Assembly: GCF_028372415.1 (NCBI RefSeq)
Contig: NC_092879.1
Coordinates: forward strand, 70,414,412 to 70,478,411
DNA from: Notamacropus eugenii
Lineage: Eukaryota > Chordata > Mammalia > Diprotodontia > Macropodidae
Length of the DNA stretch: 64,000 nucleotides
Direction of reading: 5' to 3'
The stretch's first letter is position 1. Every line of letters begins with the position of its first letter. Shown here in pieces: positions 54,781-64,000 of this stretch. Below the pieces are notes generated by a model. It had not been told where the DNA came from, did not search any database, and worked only from the letters and a program-made list of their open reading frames with translations. The position numbers were made by a program, and so were the translations under genes.

Positions 54781-55489
54781 CTCTGCAGCTTTTCTTGAAG
54801 ACATCAGGGATGGGATCCTCCCTTGTTCCCAGGGCAGCCCAGTCCCCTCCTAGAAAGAAAGCTCTCACAGAGGAGTAGAATCACGTGACTGACATTTTTC
54901 ATGCCACAGCTGACTGATAGGAGGTGACTGGACCTCCTACCCTCCTTTCTCGGTGCCAGGCCAGAGCTTTGTCCACATGGAAAGTGTAAATTCACAAACA
55001 GGAACGAGTTATTCACAACTGCTGGGTTTTGTTTTAAAGAACAATTAAAAATGAAAATTACTTTAGTTAGGCAAATACACTGTGAGGGCATGACTAAAGG
55101 ATCAAGGAGGATTGGGGGCCCCAGAGACACCAATCAACCCTTTTCATATGACAGACAGAAGAGGAAAGAGACACAGAGAGCAGAAGGGTTTTTGCCCCAG
55201 ATGCTCCATGTCAGAGCTGGTACTAAACTTCAGATTCCCTGACCTTTCTACTAATTTTCTCTATTTCCAGTATCACAGTGTCCCTCGTAAATGCCAGCAC
55301 TGCATGGCATATCCATCTCCAGGTACAGCTTGTGGATTCCTCCTTTTGCCGCTTAAGGCATCTCAAATTCCAATCTAATCATGCAAGGTGCCAGGGAGCA
55401 GACAGAATCTAGAAGAAGGCCCAAGTGGCAGGTAGACCAAAGGCAATGTGACCCTTTGGACACTGCAGTGGCAAAACCTCCTTCGACTC
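54781..55489. other. unassigned sequence
   Basis: No gene. 55100-55230 has a weak reversed SINE look. Confidence 0.35.
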
Positions 55490-55880
55490 ATCCCAACCAA
55501 TAAGAATTCACTAAGCACTGTACTAGTGCAAAGACCAAAATGAAACCCTTCCTACCATCAGGGAGATGACATTCACCTTTGAGAGGACACACAATGTGTA
55601 CATGGGTGAATATATTCATGTTAATCTGAGAAGAAGAGAGAGAACAATTAAGACTGGAAAAGTTTCTCAAAAGGAGATGGAGTTGACATTACCTCCCACT
55701 CCTTTTCTGATGGGTGGGGAAAATTGTACATATTACCAGAATTTTTTTGATGAACTGAGAGGTTTTGTTTATTTTTTTCTCTTCTTTCTTTAAAAAAAAA
55801 ATTGTTGTAAGAAGGGGGTGGGGGAGAGATATAGGTGGAAAGTTACATGATATTAAAATGTCAATTAAAATTTCTTCCAC
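55490..55880 (-). repeat. L2 3' piece (minus strand) and an L1-tail-like stretch
   Basis: agcactgtactagtgcaaag and tcagggagatgacattcacc suggest reversed L2 to about 55650. 55755-55876 is an AT-rich stretch like an L1 end. Confidence 0.45.
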
Positions 55881-56199
55881 TCCTTTAGAAATGACTTAGC
55901 AGCAGTTTGAAGGATAAACTGGGGGAAGGAGACCCTGGAGTCAGGGAAGATGGCTAAGCTATTATAAGAGTCTGGCTGAATAAGGTGGGGGGGGGCCCTA
56001 CACACCACTTGGAAAAGCAGAGAAAATAGAGTTCAGGAAAGCAATCCCAAGTCTGGTATGGAAGTACAATATAGTAGTGATGGTGAACTTTATGTTCATC
56101 TTTTGGCACACTCTCTGTGCCATACATAGAGTAGCTAATCTGTTCTTGGCTTTTCTTGATAATATCACTGTAAGGATTATTTTCCTAGCTGCATGAAAG

Positions 56200-57135
56200 A
56201 TGGAATGGAAGAGGAGAGAGGCTGAAGACAGGAAGGTCAGTTAGGAGGCTTTGCCAATAGTTCAGGTCAGTAGTGGTGAGGGTCCAAGCTACGGTGGTGG
56301 ACCATATAGATACAAAGCAAGGAATGGATCTAAGACGTTGTGGAGGTTATATTGTAGGATTTAACAACTAAATGGGTATGAGTATGGGGGGATGGGGATG
56401 GAGGGGGACATGGGCAAGGAAGCATTGTGAAGAAGAAGGAAAGGGGAAAATTATTCTGAGATCTCAATCTTGGATGACTGAAGGTTGGTGGTACCATTAA
56501 TAGAGATGTGTAGAGGAAGGTAGGATGAATGAAGGGAAAATGAGCAGCTTAGTTCTGGACAGGTTAAGTTTGAGATGCCTATGAAATATTCAGGTTGATT
56601 TACCATGATCAAGTTGGATTTCCTTCAGGGATGCAAGGAGTTAGTAAAATAATTAACACAATTAATTATATAAGAAAACCCCACATAATTATATCAATAG
56701 ATAAAAGAAAAAGTCTACAATGGAATGCAGTGAAGAATAAGAGATTTGGAGCTGGAGGTCAGGGGAGTGGAGTGATCAAAGCTCAATATGTAGATCTGGG
56801 GAAAAGCTGCAGAGAGGTGAATAATTGAGCCCACGGGTTCAGAGGAAATCATTAAGGGAGAATGCATACAGAGCAGAGGACTCCAAGAGGAGCCTGGAGT
56901 TAAGGCCATGTGTGGGAGGGCTGACAGTACTGGAAAAGGACAAGGAGTCCATGAAGGCAGCTGAAGAGTGGTCACACTGGCAGGAAGAGGGCCAAGGGAT
57001 GAGACAGCGGCCAGGAGGCAAGGCTGCTCAAGAGTGCAGAATGTGGCCAACAAAGCAAAGGGGATGAAGACTGAGAAAATGCCAGGCAATTTGACAATTC
57101 AAAGGGGACCTTGGGGAGAGCAGTTTTAATCAAAC
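56200..57135 (-). repeat. long L2 fragment (minus strand) including reverse-transcriptase region
   Basis: Blocks in reversed L2 order: gttaggaggctttgccaata, gttctggacaggttaagttt, gagatgcctatgaaatattc, ggagctggaggtcaggggag, agaatgcatacagagcagag, gatgaagactgagaaaatgc and cttggggagagcagttttaa. An L1 piece (56595-56735) is inserted. Confidence 0.75.
56595..56735 (+). repeat. L1 ORF2 fragment inserted in L2
   Basis: Encodes YHDQVGFPSGMQG and HIIISIDK, the L1 reverse-transcriptase block also seen at 54420. L2 continues on both sides. Confidence 0.65.
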
Positions 57136-57424
57136 GGTGGCTTCTGACCCCTTGTAAGCAAGCTGGGGCTCCGTTGGGCAGTGAAAAGCCTTCACACTGG
57201 GCCCGTTTCCCATTGTTCTGGCCAAACCCAGTACCTGCTATTCCTCAAATAGGATTTTCCTTCTTTGCCTTTGCCCAGGTTGTCGCCCCATCTAGAATCT
57301 GCTCCTTACCTTCACCTTTTGTAATCCCCAGTCCAAGTGCTGTGTGTGGTGGTGCGCCCCCACACCAGGAGCCAGTGAGGCCTTCTTTACCCCCCATCCC
57401 CACCCCAATTCTCCAAGTTGTTTG

Positions 57425-57565
57425 CTCCTGAAGAATGTAGAATGTAAGGTCCTTGACGGTAAGGACTGTTTTCCATTTTGTCTTTATACCTCCCCAGACC
57501 CAACATAGCAGATATAGTATCTGCTGGTCCATAGCAGATGCTTTAAAAAATAACTCTTGAATGAA
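57425..57565 (+). repeat. L2 3' end
   Basis: gaatgtaaggtccttgacgg, aggactgttttccattttgt and catagcagatgctttaaaaa. Confidence 0.75.
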
Positions 57566-57716
57566 ACTGAATGGAGGAAGTGGAGGTAGTGAATGTAGAC
57601 TAAGTCTTTTAATTTACTGTAATTTAATGTAATTCTTTCTAAGAATCCGGTAGTAAAAGGGAGGAAAAGCCTGAGGCAGGTTTTTTAAGAATTGGGAATA
57701 CCGGAATTTCTTTGTT

Positions 57717-57732
57717 GGGGGGGGGGGGGGGG
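57717..57732 (+). repeat. poly-G run
   Basis: Sixteen G in a row. Its length is uncertain in any sequencing method. Confidence 0.9.
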
Positions 57733-58299
57733 TAAGGAAGGAGCCTTAGATAGGGAGACAGACACAGAGACACACACGCAGGAAATGAGAAAGAGAGCCA
57801 GGAGACTATAGGATCAAGGGCATGAGTAGAGGGGTTTACCTTTACAAGGAGGCTCTCTCTTCTTCCCTGGCTGGAAGAAAGAAGGCAAAGGAGAAAAGCA
57901 GCAAGGTTCTTCTTCTTCCAATTCCAGGCCAAGTCTGAGGTTCAGTACTGGTCTGTGAGAGGAGGGACCTGGAGCCCTTCCCTTTCAAGGCCCTTTTTCT
58001 TCTTCCTGGCTTTGCCTTGCCCTGCCAAGGGACAGTGATAACTGTTGTTAGAATGATCTTTCCAAGGTCGAGTCAAATCAGTCTGAGCCAGTGACTATGG
58101 GGGCTAAATGCACCCTTTCACTCGAGCTTCTCATCTTATCTTCAGACTAGAAACTGGGTCGGTCTGCATTCCTGCAGGCTTAAAAACCAATGTGCTAAGC
58201 AAGGCTACATTCACTTCACATAAGCCTGCTCAGACCTTTTCAGGCTGGCGGAGTGATAATGCATATAATCTATACGTGGAAATCCAGCCCTTCCAGCTT
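57733..58299. other. unassigned sequence
   Basis: No gene or repeat recognised. Confidence 0.4.
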
Positions 58300-58304
58300 G
58301 GGAA

Positions 58305-58565
58305 GGCAGTGTGGGATGGCAGTATAGTGCAAGTGAACTGGACCTGGAGTGGGCTTGGAATCAACCTTGCTGAGACTTTCTAGCTATGTGACCAAGTCCA
58401 AGTCACTCACCTCTCTGAGCCTCAGCTGCCCCACCTGTAAAATAGAGGTAATAATACCTGTGGCACCTAACTCATAAGGTTGTTGTGAGGATCAAATGAG
58501 ATAATGGATGTAAAGTGCTTTGCAGACTTTAAAGTGATATGTACATCTACCACTATTTAAAGCAC
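58305..58565 (+). repeat. CORE-SINE, nearly complete
   Basis: gtgggatggcagtatagtgc head, gagactttctagctatgtga, gagcctcagctgccccacct, gttgttgtgaggatcaaatg and gtaaagtgctttgcagactt. Confidence 0.8.
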
Positions 58566-58599
58566 TGTGGCAGAAACGAGGTAAACCAAAAGAAGCTTC

Positions 58600-58990
58600 A
58601 AATGAATGCAAGGTATGAACACAAAGGGTGATATCATATAATCAAATTAGAGGAAGAAACAGTTTTTCAGATTTTTCAGATCTATGGATAGGGGAATAGT
58701 AAATTCATTAAAAAACAAAAGACAGAGAAGATCACAGAAGATAAAATGGGACAATTCTGACTACATAAAATTTAAGTTTTTGTACAAGCAAAACCAGTGC
58801 AGTTAAAATTAGAAAAGAAATAGCTAACTTCTAGGCGCAAAATCTTTAGAGCAAATATCTCTGATGGGGGGGTCTCCTTGTCTAGATATACAAAAAACTG
58901 ATTCCAGTTTACAAGAGGGCATCTTTCAATTGGTAAATAAATGGTCAAATAAGAGGGATGTAAACTAAAAACTCTGCTCTTCTTACCTCA
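58600..58990 (+). repeat. L1 ORF2 C-terminal region
   Basis: Around 58750 the frame reads YIKFKFLYKQNQC, an L1 ORF2 signature, and atctttcaattggtaaataa follows where L1 has it. Confidence 0.7.
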
Positions 58991-59164
58991 CACACCATCA
59001 GAAGGACAGATGACAAAAACAGATGTTGCAAGGAAACAGCTCGGCTCTTCAGTCACTCTCTCTTTCTGCCAATCTTTCCTCACCATCAGGGCAAATCATT
59101 GTCATTATCCCCATCTTGCAAAAGGGTATTTTTGCCATTACAACGCAAACTTGGGTCCTGAGGA

Positions 59165-59365
59165 TTTGGGTTCGTAGCAGATTTTTCAAGATGGCCTGAG
59201 CAGAAATCTCAGTTACCACAAGGTGATCCCGAACAAGTCACTTAACTTCTTCAGGATCAGTTTCTTCAACTGTAAAATGGGAATAATAGTACCAACCTTA
59301 ACCAGTCTGTTCAGTAAATCTCAAAGGCTAACTAAACTGGGTGATAAGATATCTCAGAGACAGTA
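59165..59365 (+). repeat. MIR
   Basis: gaacaagtcacttaacttct, cagtttcttcaactgtaaaa and ccaaccttaaccagtctgtt. Confidence 0.7.
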
Positions 59366-60055
59366 ATTAATTCCTGGTCTACAGTCCAGGCTCACTTAAG
59401 GACAAGGAATTTCTTCTAAATTCTTTTCATTGTTTTAAGAGCAATTACCTCCCACTGGAACCACCTGGATTCAGTCCAGACTTTCACCTAATTTAGCCCT
59501 AAAAGTCACTTCCTGGTCTTTTCCAAAACAAACCAACAAGAAGCCTTCCCCCACCCCCCCACATTCCCCATTCCCAAGCTTTCCTTTTTGTGTAGTTTCC
59601 CTTTAGAAAGTTAGTTCCTTGAGGGCAGGGACTGTCTTGCTTGCTTGCATTTGGAAGCACTTAAATGCTTTTTTATTCAATTCAAATCCAGATGGGTGAG
59701 AAAAAAGTAAATGGCCTAGAAGTGAACCACCCTCACCCCTTCCATCCGTAAAATTCTGGGGGGAGGTGGGGAAATCCCTCCAGGGATTCTTTTGGGAAAG
59801 ACCCTAGGAGGACTTCAGTATTAGTTCTAAGTAAATTGAGAGGTAAAGGCCTAGGGGTCGATTCCTCGTTTGTGCGTACATATCCTTCAGTCCCTGTTGG
59901 ACAGGAATGACCCAGGGGTACAGTTACCATGAAGGTGGACCTTCATTCAGTGGGGAAGGCCACAAACATACATCTCTTCCTCAGCTCCCCTTCCAGACTG
60001 TCCTACTTGCCAGACTCCTCAAGGAAGGGTAAGAATTGGGGCTGGGCCTGGGAAT
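59366..60055 (+). other. L2 3' tip and unassigned sequence
   Basis: 59605-59695 is an L2 3' end (gttccttgagggcagggact). Otherwise no gene or repeat recognised. Confidence 0.45.
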
Positions 60056-60059
60056 TCAG

Positions 60060-60570
60060 AGTTGTGGAGGCCATCTTGTTCAACCTATACCAGAGAAAGA
60101 ACCCAAGTGGTCATTTGGCCTTTACCTGACGACTCTCAATGGTTAAGGGTGATTCCACTTTGGGATGGTTTCAATGGTTAGGAAGTCTGCCTCTCAGTAG
60201 CTTCTACCAGTGGTTCCCTATTCTACCCTATGGTGTAAAGCTAGACAAGCCTAATTCCTTTTTCACCAAACTACCCTTTGGATTATTTGAAGAGAGCTAG
60301 CCACTCCCCTTCCACTAACTAGACTTGAGACCCTTTACCATTGTGGTTGTCCTTCTCTGGACACTCTCCATCTTATTGTGGACTTCCCAAGAGGTGGTAG
60401 TCAATATTCCAGATGTGGTCAGCCCAAGACTATCTCCTCTTTACTCTTGGAAGCCCCATGACTTCATAAGTTTACTTTAGCTGTAACATCCTACTGCTGA
60501 TGCCTACCTGAGGCATGGACACCAAAGGCCAGAGCTGCTGAGGGTACCTGGCTCACTTTGGGTCCTTGTC
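60060..60570 (+). repeat. L3/CR1-type LINE 3' region
   Basis: gccatcttgttcaacctata, ggttaggaagtctgcctctc, cttctaccagtggttcccta, gaccctttaccattgtggtt, gtccttctctggacactctc and attccagatgtggtcagccc are in the order of the old CR1/L3 3' end. Confidence 0.7.
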
Positions 60571-61009
60571 CTTTGCTCACAACACCCACCCAGCATTTCA
60601 GGGATGGTACTATTCAGGAAGGTGGTGAGTTATCTCTGGAAAGTTGAGGAGTGGGCCTCTTCTTTCCCTGGCTGTACCCAATTAGAAATTCTAACTTTAA
60701 TTCCCTTTCTATCTTGGCCCCAAGTTGGAGCAGTTTGAAAAAAGGTCCACTCTGAAGACAGAATTTCTGGGGTGGTAAAACAAAAACAAAAAAGAGAAAT
60801 CTTAGCTTGGGGAGTACCTGGGACACTTATCCTGAAAAGAGCAGGGGTTCATATATATATATTTCAGGGACTCCAGGAAAACTGGACAGGAGAAAAAAAA
60901 ATCCTACCTTATTTTCATTAGCCTTTAGTTGAAATTTAGCCATTTCCTTCAATAAAACATTTTTCTGAGGAGTCCATAGGCTTCATCTGACTTCTGCCAA
61001 AGGCTTTGC
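60571..61009. other. unassigned sequence
   Basis: No gene. A short (AT)n lies at 60852-60862. Confidence 0.4.
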
Positions 61010-61500
61010 AACACACAGATATATTAAGAACTTCAAACCCCAGTGGCACTAATTTGGAACCATGCCTAAAATGTCCCTAGACCATGCCTACCCTTTGACC
61101 CAGGTAAACCACTACTAGGCCTATACTCCAGAGATTGAAGAAAGAAAAGAACTCTTATGTACCAAAATATTTATAGCAGCTCTTTTTGGGGTGGTAAAGA
61201 ATTGAGATATGACAAAATGGACAGTTTTAAAGGAAACTGAAATGAACTCTATGAACTGATGAAGAGTTAAGTGAGCAGAACCAGTAGCACAGTTTCAACA
61301 ACAAAGAGAACTCTAATCAATACCATGATTAACCATGAGTCCAGAGGACTTAAGATGAAACATATCACTCACCTCCTGCCAGAGAGGTGGTGGTCTTAAA
61401 ATGCAGAGAGAGATATCCATTTCCAGTCCTTAGGGAATGGGAATCTGTTTTGTTGGACTACATATGCTTATGATAATATTGTTTGGTGTTCTTTTTCAAT
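61010..61500 (+). repeat. L1 3' region
   Basis: accctttgacccaggtaaac, ccaaaatatttatagcagct and gaactgatgaagagttaagt parallel 6960-7240 with many changes. Confidence 0.75.
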
Positions 61501-61569
61501 AGGAAAGGAACAATTAGAAGGATAAGATTATAAATTTATTACAAAATAAATTCATTTTTTACAAAGTCT

Positions 61570-61715
61570 GGAAGATTAACTGGGTTCACAGATTTCAAGC
61601 TGCAAAGGTCCTTAAGAGCTAAGTAGCCCAACTCCCTCATTTTATAGATCAGGAAACTGAGGCCCAGCACAAATGGTGGTGTGCTTAATAAAGGCTAGTT
61701 GAATTGAATTAACCA
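61570..61715 (-). repeat. MIR (minus strand) beside an L2 tip
   Basis: cattttatagatcaggaaac and tgaggcccagcaca, then the L2-like ggtgtgcttaataaaggcta. Confidence 0.6.
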
Positions 61716-62399
61716 TGGAAATTGGGCATGACAAATTTATCCTGAAGAACACCAAAAAGATTATTTCAAGTGTAATTTATCAGACCACATACAGTGTGTC
61801 ATGTCTAGCAGATGCAGTTTTCTCATTACGAAGATTTACTATCTTCTGAGCTTATTAAAGACAGAGGCTTGAATCTTCCTTACCATGTGCATGTGTGCCT
61901 GGAGGAGGGGGGGGAGTCAAAGAGATTAAAACAATGAGCTCCCCAATCCTGGCAGTTTTAGGTCCCAGCCCCCAGTCCTCATTCCCAAGCGCATGCTCTT
62001 TGATGTTAGTACTTCATCAACGGAACGATGTTTTGGGGAGTGACCCACCCTGCTTCCCCCCTCCCCCAAGGCAAAATTACCCTGGTTCCAGTTCCATGAT
62101 TAACCACCAAATGAGAAGAGAAAGAGACGGTGTTTCTCTTGTCAGCTCTGCTGCGAATAACATAAATCCAGTTAATTTCATTTAATAGGGTTGTATATTT
62201 TAAAATTCACTCATTCTGTGTACAAAAATAACCCCAAATGAGCTCTCCCTATGCTGCTTTGGATTCACTAGAAAACAAAGGCAGAACTCTCAGCTCCCCA
62301 CACCATCCTGGTCACACTCCAGCAAGTCAATGTTCTTTCTGAAATGTGCCGTGCCCCCCACTCCCCACCTCCAACTGAACACATTGCAGCATGGGTTTG
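61716..62399. other. unassigned sequence
   Basis: No gene or repeat recognised. Confidence 0.4.
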
Positions 62400-62585
62400 G
62401 TGGTATTAGCTGCAGATGGGAATTAGGAGATTGGACCTTAACTTCCATCTTTCACTTGCCATGCAACCCTGGGGAAGTCATTTCCCCTCTTTAAGCCTCA
62501 GTTTCCCTCCTCATTTATAAAAGGCAGGAGTTAGCCTCAAAGGTCCCTTTTAGCTCTAAATCTACTGCTTTATGCAATTTGAACA
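62400..62585 (+). repeat. MIR
   Basis: accctggggaagtcatttcc, aagcctcagtttccctcctc and aggtcccttttagctctaaa. Confidence 0.75.
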
Positions 62586-62820
62586 GAACAGAGGATAGGA
62601 CTCTCACTTCCCAAGTCTTGGACAGTCTTGTTACTGTGATCTAAGATCATACTAGCTTTTCTGACTATCATATCATACTGTTGATTGATATTTAAAGCCT
62701 TCCTTCCATTTAAAAAAAGACAAAAATATGAGGAAGTCACCATCCTTATCTCCAGAACTTCACACAGTGCCTGGCACACAGGAAACCCTTAATAAATACT
62801 GGTTGTTGTTGCTTTTAAAC
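62586..62820 (+). repeat. L3-like piece and L2 3' tip
   Basis: 62630-62700 (gatcatactagcttttctga) recalls the L3/CR1 end. 62745-62805 is an L2 end (cacagtgcctggcacacagg). Confidence 0.45.
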
Positions 62821-63620
62821 TCTTCCCAACAAGAAAAGAAAAATATAATCCTCCAAATAAGCATAGTCAAGCAAAACAAATTCCCATGTTGGCCGCATCC
62901 AACAACGTAGGTTTCACTCTGCTCCCTAGGTCCACCATCTCTGTCAGGAGGTGAGCAGCAGGCTGGGAATTCTGTTGGTCACTGCACTGATCAGAGTTTG
63001 AAAATCTGTTGAAGTCGTTTGTCTTTACCATGTTGTTGTTCCTGTACAAATTGAACTCCCAGTACTGCTCATTTTACTCTGAATCAGTCTTTCCAGGTTT
63101 CTCTGAAACAGTCTCTTTCATCATTTCTTACAGCCCAATAACATTACGTTACACTCAACACACCATAATTTGTTCAGCTATTCCCCAACTGATGGCCACC
63201 CTCTTTGTTTCCAGTTCTTTTGCTGCAACAAAATTGCTCCTATAAATATTGCTGTACCTTTTCCTCTCTCTTTGATGGCACAGGCCTGGGTAGGTGTATC
63301 ACTGGATCAAAGAATATGTGCAGCTTAGTGGCTTCTGGGGCATAGTTCCAAATCATTTTTCCTAATGGCTGGACCAATTCATAGCTCCAACAACAGTGGA
63401 CCAATGTTCCCATTTTCTTTCAGGCCCTCTGACAACCGTCATTTTTCTTTTCTGTCATCTTTGTTCATCTGGTAGGTGTGAGGTGCAGTGTCAGAGTTTT
63501 CAAAACAAGCATCTCTAATTATTAGTGATTTGGAGCATTTTCCCACATTTGTTGATGGCTTTTTTTTACGAGTTGCCTGTTAAGAGTCCTTTCACCATTT
63601 CTATACTTACATACATACTT
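62821..63620 (-). repeat. L1 3' UTR and ORF2 C-terminus (minus strand)
   Basis: 62860-62990 is the L1 3' UTR block seen at 4835. Farther right gttcagctattccccaactg and cctataaatattgctgtacc are the reverse of the ORF2 end, then ggccaccctctttgtttcca. About 800 bases, old. Confidence 0.75.
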
Positions 63621-63739
63621 CTTATATACTTGAATTAGTGCTTTATTTATCTTAGCTATCAGATGTTTATCAGAGAAACTTGCTGCAAAGATTTTTTTCC
63701 CTCCAATGAACTGTTTCCTTTCTCATTTTAACTGCATGA

Positions 63740-64000
63740 TTTTTTAAAATTTTATTTATTTTAAACTTGAAAAACATCAAATAAAATGGGCATTTCCATA
63801 TACATAACAGAAAAGAAAAAGTGGACCGTATGTGTAACTCTGATTACATATATCTTGTTTTTCTATGTATGTAATAAATTCAACATATGTATCAAAGCTG
63901 CCCTGTTTGTGATTCCTTCCTTCCATTTTCCTCTGTGCATTAAAAAAATGCTTCAAAAACTGTTTTTCTCTTTTAGCTTTTTGGGAGATGAGGAGCAAAT
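63740..64000. repeat. dispersed repeat shared with 48355-48560, cut by the window end
   Basis: gggcatttccatatacataa, gtttgtgattccttccttcc and gtgcattaaaaaaatgcttc follow the order seen at 48355. The family is unknown to me. Confidence 0.6.

Noticed and set aside
56715-57089. 124-residue minus-strand open frame
   Set aside because: It lies in the reversed L2 reverse-transcriptase region and is a decayed LINE piece, not a host gene.
1-64000. A novel system such as a gene cluster, CRISPR array or defence locus
   Set aside because: The sequence is vertebrate intergenic DNA with one known gene. No array of spaced direct repeats and no group of linked unknown genes was seen.

Overview
The window looks like ordinary nuclear DNA of a marsupial, probably an Australian one. 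The main evidence is the repeat content: a tRNA-headed SINE with an RTE-type tail (WSINE1-like), marsupial-type L1 3' ends, many MIR/CORE-SINE and L2 relics, and small palindromic hAT-like elements. The names come from memory of these families, not from a database search. The single clear protein-coding gene is HMGB3, a chromatin protein gene. Human HMGB3 is in Xq28, which belongs to the X region conserved between marsupials and eutherians, so the window is probably X-linked (inference).

Layout. 1-28,900: intergenic DNA without a convincing gene, built of nested SINE, L2, L1, RTE and hAT-like repeats plus unassigned sequence. 28,900-29,660: repeat-poor, CpG-containing DNA with one candidate non-coding exon. 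About 29,700-32,200: the CpG island and promoter of HMGB3, with three CCAAT boxes, a TTTAAA box, a non-coding first exon, a CCG-rich tract and four same-strand ATGGCTG (YY1-like) motifs. 33,319-38,149: four coding exons with canonical splice sites and continuous phase, giving a 201-residue protein with two HMG boxes and an acidic tail. 38,150 to about 41,630: a long 3' UTR almost free of repeats, with three AATAAA signals and three Pumilio-type motifs close to the stop codon. 41,650-64,000: repeat-rich intergenic DNA again, ending in a minus-strand L1 3' region.

HMGB3 is the intron-containing parental gene, not one of the processed copies common in the HMGB family. No second gene, functional RNA gene, CRISPR array, intact mobile element or retroviral coding region could be supported. 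I did not find a new biological system. The observations most worth checking are the YY1-like cluster in intron 1, the Pumilio-type cluster in the 3' UTR, the LINE/SINE pair sharing one 3' tail, and the candidate exon upstream of the promoter.
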